A stretch of DNA of 64,000 nt from Frigoribacterium sp. PhB24 (GCF_003755185.1 NZ_RKIC01000011.1:423342-487341); one strand, 5' to 3'; shown: positions 51,914 to 60,129, numbered from the stretch's first letter. Made by a program: numbers and translations. The notes: generated from the letters alone by a model not told the origin.

Positions 51914-52384
51914 ATGACGGTCACGCTGATCACCTTGTCGTCCGATGACTGGAGATTCTGGCGCTCCATGAGGCTTGCGGCGCTGACTGAGGCGCCGGAG
52001 GCTTTCGGCTCTCGGTTGGCTGACTGGATCGATGCTGATGAGAGCCGTTGGCGCGAGCGCCTCTCCATCCCAGGAGCGATCGACCTCGTCGCCCGCGACT
52101 CAGGAACGGGCAGTCCGCTCGGCATGGTCACTGGTACGCCGGCAGCACGGCGCGGTGCTGGCGCAGAACTCATCTCGATGTGGGTGGCCCCTGCCGCTCG
52201 AGGCAGAGGGGTGGCGACCTTGCTCATCGATGCCGTCGTGACGTGGGCCGCCGCCTCGGGGGCACCGCGCCTCGAGCTGTCGGTGATGGCCGAGAACGAG
52301 CGCGCCCGGCGCACCTATGAGAGGAGCGGATTCGCTGTCGCAGCCGGTTCCGGGGACGAGCTCACGATGACACGGGCTCTCTGA
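51914..52384 (+). CDS. GNAT family N-acetyltransferase
   Basis: The 156-residue product has the GNAT core: an N-terminal substrate region (RLAALTEAPEAFGSRLADW), strand 4 (AELISMWVAPAARGRGVATLLID) with the acetyl-CoA loop RGRGVA, and motif B (RLELSVMAENERARRTYERSGFAVA). The family acetylates antibiotics, amino acids or proteins; the substrate here is unknown. It stands alone between two 16-bp sites with its own leaderless promoter. Confidence 0.87.
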   Translation: MTVTLITLSSDDWRFWRSMRLAALTEAPEAFGSRLADWIDADESRWRERLSIPGAIDLVARDSGTGSPLGMVTGTPAARRGAGAELISMWVAPAARGRGVATLLIDAVVTWAAASGAPRLELSVMAENERARRTYERSGFAVAAGSGDELTMTRAL

Positions 52385-52415
52385 CGGCGACAGCCGACTG
52401 GCACGCCCGCTTCCT

Positions 52416-52431
52416 GCCCGGTAGGGGATTC
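52416..52431 (+). repeat. 16-bp site copy 10 (GCCCGGTAGGGGATTC)
   Basis: Three mismatches to consensus. It lies between the convergent acetyltransferase and TetR genes. Confidence 0.7.
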
Positions 52432-52451
52432 CTGGTGGGCGGACGGTGCTG

Positions 52452-53051
52452 TCAGGAGGAGCGGTCCTGCTTCAAGGCCTCGTGCATGTGCGCAAGAGTC
52501 CCCTGGTAGGCGATGAGTTCGTGGTCGACGCGGTCGATCAGGGTGTCTCTTCCGTCACCGAGCATCCACGAGGCATAGCCCTCGTAGTAGGCCCGCACGC
52601 CCATGTCGGCGAGAAGGCCGGCCTGGCGAACATCCCCGAGGCGGTCTCGGAGAGCCTCCTGCAGAGCTTCCGTGATGGCAGATCGCTTGAAGGTCGCCCG
52701 TTCGCGAAGCTCAGGAGTGGCGGCCAGGAGCGGGTCGAGTAGTCGGCCCATGTCTCGGAGGTCGTCGGAGTGCGCGGCGCAGAGCGACGTGATCCCGGCC
52801 CGCACGAGCTCGCCGGGGAAGACATCGGCGGGTGCGTTGACGATGCCGGCTACGGCTGCCGCGACGAGCGCGTCCTGCCCCTGGAACAGGATCTCGCGCT
52901 TGTCGGTGAAGTGCCGGAACAGGGTCGTCTTCGTCAACCCGGCATGAGCCGCGATCTGGGCGGAGGTCGTCGCGTCGTAGCCGTGCTCGGAGAACAACTC
53001 GATCGCCGCTCGCAAGAGGCGGCCGCGCGCATCCGGTTCCCAACGACCCAT
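52452..53051 (-). CDS. TetR family transcriptional regulator
   Basis: The 199-residue product has the TetR helix-turn-helix (RGRLLRAAIELFSEHGYDATTSAQIAAHAGLTKTTLFRHFTDKREIL) and a helical ligand-binding domain. The start at 53051 follows TAGGAT by seven bases; three extra in-frame codons to 53060 would overlap that element. It is divergent from an SDR-like gene at 53167 and probably represses it and itself through the repeats in the shared spacer. Confidence 0.88.
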   Translation of the reverse strand: MGRWEPDARGRLLRAAIELFSEHGYDATTSAQIAAHAGLTKTTLFRHFTDKREILFQGQDALVAAAVAGIVNAPADVFPGELVRAGITSLCAAHSDDLRDMGRLLDPLLAATPELRERATFKRSAITEALQEALRDRLGDVRQAGLLADMGVRAYYEGYASWMLGDGRDTLIDRVDHELIAYQGTLAHMHEALKQDRSS

Positions 53052-53074
53052 ACTTCCCATCCTAGTGATGCAAC

Positions 53075-53118
53075 TGAGTCACGTCAGGTGTACCGTGACG
53101 TTACCAAGTCACATCAGG
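53075..53118. promoter_or_regulatory. probable TetR operator region
   Basis: Two related 14-mers, TGAGTCACGTCAGG (53075-53088) and CAAGTCACATCAGG (53105-53118), lie 30 bp apart, and GTCACG/CGTGAC forms an inverted repeat (53078-53099). The TetR promoter (CTGACG at 53082-53087, TAGGAT at 53059-53064, minus strand) overlaps the first repeat. TACCGT (53091-53096) may be the -10 of the divergent gene. Confidence 0.55.
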
Positions 53119-53166
53119 AGGCGCGGTGGCGGTCGAGCCACTCGTCCGCGAGAACGGAGAGACATC

Positions 53167-54069
53167 ATGCGCGTCTTCATCACCGGAGCATCCGGATGGA
53201 TCGGATCGGCCCTGACCGCCGAGCTCGTCGCAGCGGGGCACGACGTCACGGGTCTGGCTCGATCCGAGGCGTCCGCCGCGAAAATAACCGCCGCGGGTGG
53301 TGCCGCGGTCCGCGGTGACATGCAGGATCACGACCTGATCGTCTCCGAAGCCACGAAGGCGGATGCCGTCGCGCACCTCGCCTTCACCCTCGACTTCGCG
53401 GCATTCGAGGAGACCGTGGCCAACGAGGTGGACCTGATCGCCAAGCTCGGAATTGCTCTCGAAGGAACCGGCAAGGCGTTCGTCGCCGCCTCCGGCACCC
53501 CGATTCTTCCCGGCCGCATCGCGACCGAGGAAGACGTGCTCGATCCCGCGGGCCCCGCGGGCCCACGTGCCAGGACTGCGTCGGCGGTCCTGGCTCTCTC
53601 GGCGAAGGGCATTCGTTCCGTGCTGGTCCGCATGCCCCGGTCGGTGCACGGTGAGGGCGACCAGAACGGACTCGTCTCCGCGCTCGTCGCTCTAGACCGC
53701 CAGCTGGGCGTTGCGGCATACGTGGGCGACGGGCAGAACCGGTGGCCCGCTGTCCACATCTCCGATGCCGCACGGCTCTTCTTCCTCGCCCTCGAGAGCG
53801 CACCCGCGGGATCGGTGCTGCACGCCGTCGGCGAAGAAGGCGTCGTCATGCGTCACGTCGCCGACGTCGTCGCGGCCAAGACAGGCCTTCCCGCGACCGC
53901 AGTCGATCCCGAGCGGCTCGGTGTTTTCGGTGCCCTCCTCAGCGGGGACCAGCCTTCCTCTGCTCTCACCACCCGGCGCCTCATGTCGTGGGAGCCGTCG
54001 GGCCCGACGCTCCTCCACGATCTCCAGACCGGCTTCTACACCGACCTTCCCACCAAGACGATCGACTGA
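53167..54069 (+). CDS. NAD(P)-dependent epimerase/reductase (extended SDR)
   Basis: The 300-residue product has the cofactor loop FITGASGWIGSALTAELVAAGHDVTGLARS and a downstream GDGQNRWPAVHISDAARLFFLALE segment common in atypical extended SDRs. The usual YxxxK is not obvious (the Tyr position reads RTASA), so catalysis may be altered or the protein may act as a binding protein. GGAGAGA precedes the ATG. It is divergent from, and probably controlled by, the TetR gene. Confidence 0.82.
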   Translation: MRVFITGASGWIGSALTAELVAAGHDVTGLARSEASAAKITAAGGAAVRGDMQDHDLIVSEATKADAVAHLAFTLDFAAFEETVANEVDLIAKLGIALEGTGKAFVAASGTPILPGRIATEEDVLDPAGPAGPRARTASAVLALSAKGIRSVLVRMPRSVHGEGDQNGLVSALVALDRQLGVAAYVGDGQNRWPAVHISDAARLFFLALESAPAGSVLHAVGEEGVVMRHVADVVAAKTGLPATAVDPERLGVFGALLSGDQPSSALTTRRLMSWEPSGPTLLHDLQTGFYTDLPTKTID

Positions 54070-54215
54070 CCACCCTCACCAGGTCGTCCGACGTCCCGCA
54101 TCTCGATGGCCGAACGGTCCTCGCCCACGCGCATCTGTAACGGCCTCGAGGCCGCTGGCGGGGACGTCGGCGCGTCGACGAAAGGGCATGTCTGCGACCC
54201 CTCGCAGCGGTGGCG

Positions 54216-54785
54216 TCAGCTGACCACCTTTCGGAAGCGGAACATCAGATCGGGGTCGTCCTCGCCCTGGTGTCCGCTTCCGGAGCGTTCGCCGTGTTCG
54301 TGGTGGTGAGCGCCGTTCGGGTCGGGATGCCCCGGATGGTGGAACTCGACGATGTGGAAGCCGCAGCGGTTGACGTAGAAGTGGATGTTCCGCTGTTCGA
54401 AGTACGGCGTCATGGTCTCCCAGACGGTGACCGCTGGGTGGCGGGCCTCGATCGCTGCCCAGGCCGCTGCTCCCATGCCGGTGCCCTGTTCCTCCTCGTC
54501 GATGAAGAAGAAGTCGAGGTGGCCGGAGGTACCTGCCCGGTCGATGCGTACGATCGCGCCGCCGACGTGCCTCCCGCCGCCGATCACGTGCAGGACCTCG
54601 GTGCCGGGCTCACGAATGTTGTGCAATATCTCGGCGTCGGTTGGGATGGGTTCACCCTCATTCGGTAGCCCAGCTGCGGCCATGCCGGCAGCAAAGGCTG
54701 CCTGCAGCCGGCGACAGAGGCCGTCGAGTTCCTCCGTGCCGACCAGTTCGAGTGTGATGATGGTGGGTCTCGTCTCGCGGGTCAT
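54216..54785 (-). CDS. GNAT family acetyltransferase with His-rich tail
   Basis: The 189-residue product has an acetyl-CoA loop [17 protein letters not shown] and [17 protein letters not shown] in motif B. The C-terminal 30 residues contain [18 protein letters not shown], which could bind divalent metal. AAGGAG lies 10 bp before the ATG at 54785. Substrate unknown. It belongs to the interval between 16-bp sites 10 and 11. Confidence 0.8.
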   Translation of the reverse strand: MTRETRPTIITLELVGTEELDGLCRRLQAAFAAGMAAAGLPNEGEPIPTDAEILHNIREPGTEVLHVIGGGRHVGGAIVRIDRAGTSGHLDFFFIDEEEQGTGMGAAAWAAIEARHPAVTVWETMTPYFEQRNIHFYVNRCGFHIVEFHHPGHPDPNGAHHHEHGERSGSGHQGEDDPDLMFRFRKVVS

Positions 54786-54978
54786 GGGGTCGTGCACTCC
54801 TTGATGATCTCGGTCGTCGCGGCCCGAAGCGCTCTCCCGCCACGCGTCGCTGTCTGCGGCTACTTCCATGTTCTCTCGAACCGCGGCAGAGTCGGGGTGA
54901 AGGTGCTGGGCGGTACAGCCTCGAGCAGGCTGCGTCGGGATTCGTGGCAATAACGACGGTCGGAGCTCGCTCGAGGCG

Positions 54979-54994
54979 TCCCGACAGACGATCG
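54979..54994 (+). repeat. 16-bp site copy 11 (TCCCGACAGACGATCG)
   Basis: One mismatch (GACAG in place of GATAG). It lies 39 bp after the stop codon of the minus-strand reductase at 55033. Confidence 0.75.
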
Positions 54995-55032
54995 TCATAC
55001 GCGTCGACAAGAGAGTGGCCAGCGCCTCGTGA

Positions 55033-55758
55033 TCAGCGTTTGAGGATCTCGTGTCGAATCATGTGGCCGGCGCCGACGGTGAGTCCGGGGGTGGCGACGG
55101 CGGCGATGCCCCGGAGGAAGTGGTCGTCGGCGAGCTGGTCGATGAGGAGTCGGGCGAGGTCGTCGCGGGCACAGAGGTTCCCCTCGATCTCGTCCGCTCG
55201 GACGGAGTAGCCGTGGCCGGGGACGCTCACGAGCCCGGGCGGGTGCACGATCGTCCAGTCGAGGGCGCTGGCTGTGACGACAGACTCCATCTTCACCATG
55301 TCGTCGTAGACGGTGCGCCCGAGCACGTGCCGCATGAGGCCGTAGGCGACGACCTGGGCGATGCCGCTCTGATGGTGGGATCGGCGGACCCCTGCTGACG
55401 TGACGACGATCAAGCGTCGCCGGTGGTGATTCTCCATCGCCACGATGACGCCTCTGGCCGTTGCCGAATAGACCTCGACCGGTTTCAGCGTGAATGCGGC
55501 ACCGATGGTGCAGATGACGGCATCGGTGGCGGCGACCGCGGCGTCGATCACGGCCGGATCGGTGGCATCGCCCGCGACGACCCGGAGTCGCTGATGGTGC
55601 AGGGGGAAGCTCTCGGGGTGCCGGGTGAGGGCGTCGACGCGGTGCCCCCGGTCCAGGGCCTGCTGGACCACCTCACGGCCCGTGGGGCCATTGGCGCCGA
55701 GGACCAGGAGGCGCTGGAGCCCGGTTGCATCGGCGAGGGGCAGCGCGTCGTCTGTCAC
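55033..55758 (-). CDS. atypical SDR / NAD(P)H-binding protein
   Basis: The 241-residue product has [32 protein letters not shown] (NAD(P)-binding loop), [27 protein letters not shown] and [15 protein letters not shown], the pattern of the atypical SDR5 group (NmrA/BVR-B-like). Such proteins reduce flavins or quinones or sense the NADP redox state. The GTG at 55758 overlaps the stop codon of the upstream flavin-type gene (GTGA), so the two are translationally coupled. Confidence 0.82.
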   Translation of the reverse strand: MTDDALPLADATGLQRLLVLGANGPTGREVVQQALDRGHRVDALTRHPESFPLHHQRLRVVAGDATDPAVIDAAVAATDAVICTIGAAFTLKPVEVYSATARGVIVAMENHHRRRLIVVTSAGVRRSHHQSGIAQVVAYGLMRHVLGRTVYDDMVKMESVVTASALDWTIVHPPGLVSVPGHGYSVRADEIEGNLCARDDLARLLIDQLADDHFLRGIAAVATPGLTVGAGHMIRHEILKR

Positions 55759-56249
55759 AGCTGGACCGTATCGTTCTCGATCGGATCGCGGTCGGGGTTC
55801 CTCGTCACGGCTGCCCGGACGGTCTGGGCGACGTAGGCGACGGTGCTGCTGGGGCCCTCCCAGTACTCGGCGGAGTCTGCCTCGACCCGGATGAGGCAGA
55901 GGCCGTCCGTCTCGAGCCCGTCCGGGAACCAGGCCTGGAGGGGCTTCGCCCACAGGTCCTCGGCCTTCGTGCGGTCGTGGACGATCGTCGCTCGCCCCGC
56001 CACCGACGTCCAGGTGTGCCCCTTCATGTCCGCGAAGGCGACGTTGACCTGCTCGTGTGCGCTGATCTGCCGCGCCTTCGCGGAATCGTCGTAGGCGAAG
56101 AACCACAGGTCGCCGACGAACTCGGCCTCCTGCAGGGCCATCGGGCGGCTGACGCTTCGGCCGTCAGGGGTCGTCGTGGTCAACATCGCGACATTCGCGT
56201 CGCTGACGAGCTCGGCGACGTGGTGCTGGGTGGGGGTGGTGTCGGGCAT
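55755..56249 (-). CDS. pyridoxamine 5'-phosphate oxidase-like flavoprotein (general stress type)
   Basis: The 164-residue product matches the general-stress PPOX-like family: HHVAELVSDANVAMLTTTTPDGRSVSRPMALQEAEFVGDLWFFA, then KARQISAHEQVNVAFADMKGHTWTSVAGRATIV. Members bind FMN or F420. The ATG at 56249 has GAGGAGAAGG upstream. It is divergent from a MarR regulator, with a 16-bp palindrome between them, and is coupled to the SDR gene. Together they form a regulated redox module. Confidence 0.85.
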   Translation of the reverse strand: MPDTTPTQHHVAELVSDANVAMLTTTTPDGRSVSRPMALQEAEFVGDLWFFAYDDSAKARQISAHEQVNVAFADMKGHTWTSVAGRATIVHDRTKAEDLWAKPLQAWFPDGLETDGLCLIRVEADSAEYWEGPSSTVAYVAQTVRAAVTRNPDRDPIENDTVQL

Positions 56250-56270
56250 GTCCTTCTCCTCATCGAGTAA

Positions 56271-56286
56271 CAGAAATCTGTTTCTG
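56271..56286. promoter_or_regulatory. probable MarR operator
   Basis: CAGAAATCTGTTTCTG is a 6-bp inverted repeat (CAGAAA/TTTCTG) around a 4-base spacer, in the 78-bp gap between the divergent PPOX-like and MarR genes. Confidence 0.6.
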
Positions 56287-56327
56287 CGAGCGTACGCGCT
56301 CGAAGCGGGCGATGGAAGGATGAGGGC

Positions 56328-56780
56328 ATGCCCTCTCTCCCGGATTCCGAAGCGGCGCGGGACCTGGACGACGTCTTGACCTGGAACGTCGTCCGGGTCG
56401 CACGGTTCGTCGGGAACCGCCTCGCGGGCCGCCTCGCAGGCCTCGGCCTCAACCCGATCCAGTTCGGCGTCCTCGCGTTCCTCGAGAAAGAGGGCGAACT
56501 GACCACGGCCGAGATCGCCCGGGCCGTGCTGTTGCGACCACAGAGCGTCGCGCCGCTCCTGGACGGGCTCGAAGCACGGGACTTGATTCGTCGTGTCGGT
56601 GATCGTGGCAAGGGGCGACGAAACCCCGCGCGGATGACGGAGGCTGGCCGCGAGGTCCTCGCGCAAGCGTGGGTGATCGCGCTGGCCGCCAACGACCTCG
56701 ATGACGCGGCGCTCAGCACGGACGAGAGCAACGAGCTCAATCGGCTCCTGCTCAAGATCGCTTCAGCTACCGAGCCCTGA
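56328..56780 (+). CDS. MarR family transcriptional regulator
   Basis: The 150-residue product has the MarR winged helix: LAGLGLNPIQFGVLAFLEKEGELTTAEIARAVLLRPQSVAPLLDGLEARDLIRRVGDRGKGRRNPARMTEAG, where the wing carries the Arg/Lys-rich loop. Long helices at both ends mediate dimerisation. AAGGAT then six bases before the ATG suggests a leaderless start. It probably represses the divergent PPOX-SDR pair and itself. Confidence 0.9.
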   Translation: MPSLPDSEAARDLDDVLTWNVVRVARFVGNRLAGRLAGLGLNPIQFGVLAFLEKEGELTTAEIARAVLLRPQSVAPLLDGLEARDLIRRVGDRGKGRRNPARMTEAGREVLAQAWVIALAANDLDDAALSTDESNELNRLLLKIASATEP

Positions 56781-56822
56781 ACGCAACACGCTCAGCTCGT
56801 GTTTCTGCGCGACGTCGATGCC

Positions 56823-56838
56823 GCCCGATAGGGGAGCC
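56823..56838 (+). repeat. 16-bp site copy 12 (GCCCGATAGGGGAGCC)
   Basis: Left half perfect, two mismatches at the right end. It lies 43 bp after the MarR stop codon. Confidence 0.75.
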
Positions 56839-56911
56839 GCTGACGGGCCAGGAAGTTTGGCCGCATCTACAGTGAAGCGAATCCCCTGGGGGACGCGAAC
56901 GAGGAGACAAG

Positions 56912-57160
56912 ATGAATGTGCTCGAGGACATCAAAGTCTGGGGGATGTTGCCCCGCGAGATCGCCTACATCTGCTTCAGTTCGGTCGTGACCCTCACTGG
57001 CCTGGTGACCGTGGCCGGTCTGATCCTCGGCTTCTGGTGGATGTTCATCGGATCGGTTTTAGGAGCGGCGGCCGCAGCGCTCTTGCTGAAGCTCTCTCTT
57101 CACTTGAAGGAGATTGCTTATGTGCAGTTCGAAGAGAGCCGATCGCAGGTCTCGGACTAG
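56912..57160 (+). CDS. small membrane protein, unknown
   Basis: The 82-residue product has two adjoining helices (REIAYICFSSVVTLTGLVTVAGLILGFWWMFIG and SVLGAAAAALLLKLSLHL) and a short acidic tail. GAGGAGA precedes the ATG, and TACAGT (56868-56873) is a likely -10, giving a leader of about 35 nt. It lies alone between sites 12 and 13. Function unknown. Confidence 0.65.
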   Translation: MNVLEDIKVWGMLPREIAYICFSSVVTLTGLVTVAGLILGFWWMFIGSVLGAAAAALLLKLSLHLKEIAYVQFEESRSQVSD

Positions 57161-57195
57161 CCGACGGGGCGGGCATGGCGATGGATCTCGAGGCG

Positions 57196-57211
57196 TCTCG
57201 ATAGGGGATCG
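57196..57211 (+). repeat. 16-bp site copy 13 (TCTCGATAGGGGATCG)
   Basis: One mismatch to consensus; 35 bp after the stop codon at 57160. Confidence 0.85.
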
Positions 57212-57308
57212 GGGAGTGGACGGTCGGGCTACTTCTTGCGCCAGACGTGGCGCCGCAGGGCCAAACCGGACGCGATGTTCGCTGCCCCGGCCACGATGAT
57301 GCACCGGT

Positions 57309-57680
57309 TCAGATGGCCAGGGCGCGCGAGCTGCGGACAGTTCTCACGATGGCGATGACGAGCAGTAGTAGGCCAAGGAGCGCCGGGGCGTAGAGGAACC
57401 CGGTGAGCAGCCATGTGTCATCTGTTCCTCGCGTGGTCTCGACGACCGACCCAGTGACGTACGTGCACTCGCGAGCGATCGGCCAGGCGGAGAACGAACC
57501 CGAGACCAGCTGTGTCTCGATCTGTGAACGTTCGAGATGCGGGCCCTCGACGGCGCACTTGTAGGTTGCGCCCTTGTAGACGTAGAGCAGCCGGACACCG
57601 AGAAACAGGGCTCCCGACGCGGCGATGAGCGCGGCGCCAGTCAAACCCTGGAAGGGACAGGACGTGTACAAGCGGCGCAT
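57309..57680 (-). CDS. two-helix membrane protein with an external Cys-containing loop
   Basis: The 123-residue product has helices at GAALIAASGALFLGVRLLYV and LLTGFLYAPALLGLLLLVIAIV. The loop between them (CAVEGPHLERSQIE...ARECTYVTGSVVETTRGTDD) carries two Cys and probably lies outside the membrane. No family is recognised. The start is uncertain; 57680 is used, and the frame stays open to 57758. Confidence 0.55.
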   Translation of the reverse strand: MRRLYTSCPFQGLTGAALIAASGALFLGVRLLYVYKGATYKCAVEGPHLERSQIETQLVSGSFSAWPIARECTYVTGSVVETTRGTDDTWLLTGFLYAPALLGLLLLVIAIVRTVRSSRALAI

Positions 57681-57756
57681 CGACCCAGTCAAGAGACCAT
57701 GGCCCCCGGGGCACATCCTCCATGAGAGCGACTTCCTGGAAGAGTCGTGCCGCTGC

Positions 57757-57772
57757 ATCCGTCAGACGATCG
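57757..57772 (+). repeat. degenerate copy of the 16-bp site
   Basis: ATCCGTCAGACGATCG matches copy 11 at 13 of 16 positions. It lies before the sigma-factor module. Confidence 0.45.
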
Positions 57773-57838
57773 GGGCGCGAGCATGGACATTTCCCCGTGT
57801 GCCGGACACGTACAGGGTGAACCCACTCTGGAGGAAAG

Positions 57839-58498
57839 ATGACCGCAACCCCCGATCACCTCGACGTGCTCCTCGCCGACAGCGCACCCGCGGAGACGAC
57901 CTCAAGCCCGGCGCTTCGCCACGACCTCGCCGTGATGGCGGCCGAGGCCAAGACTGCCTCGCGCCTCCGGCGTCGGCCGCTCCGCGTCGCCGCCACCGCT
58001 GGCCTTGCAGTGCTGCTCGTCAGCGGTGCCGGGACAGCCGTTGCAGCCTCGGTCTTCGACTGGGCTCCGTGGGCCCAGGACCCTGACCTGGCTTACCCGT
58101 TCATCCTGCCGAGTGGTCGCGCCTGCGAGGCCCGGGTCGCCGTCTACGACATCGAGAGCATCGACGGCAACGGCGCCGTCACGCGATCCGATCCGGCGAA
58201 CGACAGTGACTTTGCCCGCCACATCCGAGACCTCGACCTCGTCGACCAAGCTGACGTGAAAGCCTCGATCACGGAGGTGCGCCAGCGCGACACGAGCGTC
58301 TCCTACGTGGCGGTCCTTCCGAATGGGCAGCTGGAGGATGTTCACGCGACGGCGTCTGGTCCGACTGAGGACGACATCTACGCTGCAGCGGTGTCGAACG
58401 CCGTCCGTGACGTCGTCGACGTGGAGGCTGCCGCGTTCGACGGGGGCCACGACTACACCGGAGCAGAATCGATCCTCTGCGAGAAGGTCGCCCCGTGA
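57839..58498 (+). CDS. membrane-anchored protein co-expressed with a sigma factor (candidate anti-sigma)
   Basis: The 219-residue product has a cytoplasmic N-terminus of about 48 residues, one membrane helix (LRVAATAGLAVLLVSGAGTAVAASVF) and an extracytoplasmic domain (CEARVAVYDIESIDGNG...). GGAGGAAAG precedes the ATG. It overlaps the sigma-factor start by GTGA. Topology and coupling suggest an anti-sigma factor or a sensor. The gene order is reversed relative to most ECF pairs, where sigma comes first, and no zinc-binding HxxxCxxC motif is visible. Confidence 0.65.
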   Translation: MTATPDHLDVLLADSAPAETTSSPALRHDLAVMAAEAKTASRLRRRPLRVAATAGLAVLLVSGAGTAVAASVFDWAPWAQDPDLAYPFILPSGRACEARVAVYDIESIDGNGAVTRSDPANDSDFARHIRDLDLVDQADVKASITEVRQRDTSVSYVAVLPNGQLEDVHATASGPTEDDIYAAAVSNAVRDVVDVEAAAFDGGHDYTGAESILCEKVAP

Positions 58499-58998
58499 TC
58501 GGGAACCGAAAGCGGGCCCTACGGTCTGCGCTAGAAGCCAGCTCGGTCGATCTGTTGTCCTACCTGCGGCGTCGCACCGACTCCGACGAGGCGCCTGATC
58601 TGCTGGGCGAGACCTTCGTCGTCGCGTGGCGCCGTCTCGAGGATCTGCCCGACGAACCAGAGCGGTCACGGATGTGGCTTTTCGGCATCGCCCGGGGGGT
58701 CCTGCTCAACCATGCTCGAGGCGTACACCGGCGGTGGGCGTTGTCTGATCGCCTCCGAGGGCACGCCGCCCTCACACCGGCCACAGCACCGCCCGCAGAT
58801 GAGCACCTTGAAGTCCGGGACGCCATCTCACGTCTCGAGCCGGACATGGCGGAGCTCATCCGACTCGTGCACTGGGACGGTTTCAGCATCACCGACGCAG
58901 CCCAGGTCATGGGCATCCCGGCATCGACCGCACGGAGCCGATATCAGCGCGCCAAAGAACTGCTCCGCCTCGCCCTCGACCCTGCGGTGGCTTCCTGA
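58495..58998 (+). CDS. ECF-type RNA polymerase sigma factor
   Basis: The 167-residue product has region 2 (LLSYLRRRTDSDEAPDLLGETFVVAWRRLEDLPDEPERSRMWLFGIARGVLLNHAR) and region 4 (ISRLEPDMAELIRLVHWDGFSITDAAQVMGIPASTARSRYQRAKELLR), separated by a short linker. It should direct RNA polymerase to a small regulon. The GTG overlaps the upstream membrane protein stop codon. No self-promoter could be recognised. Confidence 0.88.
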   Translation: MIGNRKRALRSALEASSVDLLSYLRRRTDSDEAPDLLGETFVVAWRRLEDLPDEPERSRMWLFGIARGVLLNHARGVHRRWALSDRLRGHAALTPATAPPADEHLEVRDAISRLEPDMAELIRLVHWDGFSITDAAQVMGIPASTARSRYQRAKELLRLALDPAVAS

Positions 58999-59306
58999 GC
59001 CAAGCTCTCGACCCAACGCGCTGCGAGATGTCCTGCCCGACGTTGCCGTCATCGTCGGGGCGTTCATGCGTCTCGTGAGACGCCTGCGGGCACGCGCGGG
59101 GGCTCAGAGTATGAATGCTGCGCGTGACAGGTCGACCTGCCGTGTCTAGAGCGGGCCAGGCCCGAACCGGAGGGCCGACGGGCGCCCAGGCCGCGAGGAA
59201 AAGCGGGTGCACGAGGAGCCAGCCTTCGTCGTCCCTCGGCCAGGCGAGACCCGGCCGTGCCGGGGTGGTCGTCACGGTCGAAAGCCAGCAGCCCCCCGAT
59301 GCTGCG
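58999..59306. other. 308-bp interval without a convincing gene
   Basis: The gap between the sigma factor and the thioredoxin-like gene. A minus-strand frame from GTG 59275 has good codon bias for its first about 45 codons, then decays, which may be a remnant. No terminator hairpin stands out. Confidence 0.4.
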
Positions 59307-59912
59307 TCAACCGCGGGGCGAAGCCTCGGGCGTAGCGGCCGCCGTCTCGACGAGTGCTCGCAGGATCGAGGGGTCGACGGGCCCCAGGACTCGTGCGCTC
59401 ACGCGTCCCACGGGGTCCAGGACGAAGGTCGCCGGGGTCGCGTTGGGGGCCGTCGTGCCGGCGAAGGCGAGCTGCACGCTTCCGGTGTTCGCGTCGATCG
59501 CGGTGGGGTAGGTGACGTCGAATCGCCGGGTGAAGGCGTCGGCGGTGTCGGGCTGGTCCTTGACGTTGACGCCCAGGAAAGCGGCATCGTCGGCCACGTC
59601 CTCGCTCACCGCTTGGAGATCTGTCGCTTCCATTCGGCACGGGACGCACCCGGCGAACCAGAAGTTGAGGACGGCGACCTTGCCCTGGTAATCAGCCGCC
59701 GCGATCTTCGTGCCGTCGCTGAGCTCGGAGTCGAACTCGATGGGGTCGCCGCGGTCCTCGGGAGCGATCTCGGTCACGAGCTGATCGGCTGAGACGTATC
59801 CCTTACCGTCACCCCACTGCTGTTCGATCCCCGACGCCGAGGTGCACCCCGCCACGGCTGCGCTGGTGGCCACGAGCAGGGCCGAGGAAGCCAGAAGTCG
59901 ACGAGTTCGCAC
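59307..59912 (-). CDS. TlpA/ResA-like thioredoxin lipoprotein
   Basis: The 201-residue product has a lipoprotein signal (LLASSALLVATSAAVAGC) and a thioredoxin fold with the active site WFAGCVPCR (CxxC, about residue 95), followed by FLGVNVKDQPDTADAF and the cis-Pro region NATPATFVLDPVGRV. It is exported, tethered to the membrane, and probably reduces disulphides outside it, as in cytochrome c maturation or oxidative-stress repair. No cytochrome biogenesis genes are adjacent. The GTG at 59912 follows TTATCC by six bases. Confidence 0.85.
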   Translation of the reverse strand: MRTRRLLASSALLVATSAAVAGCTSASGIEQQWGDGKGYVSADQLVTEIAPEDRGDPIEFDSELSDGTKIAAADYQGKVAVLNFWFAGCVPCRMEATDLQAVSEDVADDAAFLGVNVKDQPDTADAFTRRFDVTYPTAIDANTGSVQLAFAGTTAPNATPATFVLDPVGRVSARVLGPVDPSILRALVETAAATPEASPRG

Positions 59913-60129
59913 GCGTGAGGATAACTCGGTCAACCTGCGCGCGAACAGCGTCGCGCTCGGGACGCTTTTCGAGGCGTTCGTACTCGTCAAGACCCTGAAT
60001 GCCGAGGGGGAGGCGACGTGGGCATACCGAACGACGAACAGGCTGAACCGCGAAGACCTCCTCGGGGCCCTGACCGTTCAGGTCGCAGTTCTCACGAAAG
60101 AGATGCGCGACGAGTGGGATGACGACTGA
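59866..60129 (+). CDS. small conserved-looking actinobacterial protein
   Basis: The C-terminal 60 residues of this 87-codon frame (GTLFEAFVLVKTLNAEGEATWAYRTTNRLNREDLLGALTVQVAVLTKEMRDEW, cited in parts) resemble a small family of unknown function with an AYRTT-x-L-x-REELLGALTVQ core. The start is doubtful: no ATG lies close, and the GTG at 59866 puts the first 20 codons antisense to the thioredoxin-like gene. It ends just before the ATG of the following frame. Confidence 0.4.
   Translation: MATSRAEEARSRRVRTREDNSVNLRANSVALGTLFEAFVLVKTLNAEGEATWAYRTTNRLNREDLLGALTVQVAVLTKEMRDEWDDD

Noticed and set aside
57229..57300. A short minus-strand frame with good codon bias (ending LALRRHVWRKK)
   Set aside because: There is no usable start codon before it merges with the preceding gene in another frame. 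It may be a remnant, but cannot be supported as a gene.
58907..59275. A 122-codon minus-strand frame after the thioredoxin-like gene
   Set aside because: Bias is good only in the first third, then it runs antisense through the sigma-factor gene. No domain is recognised.
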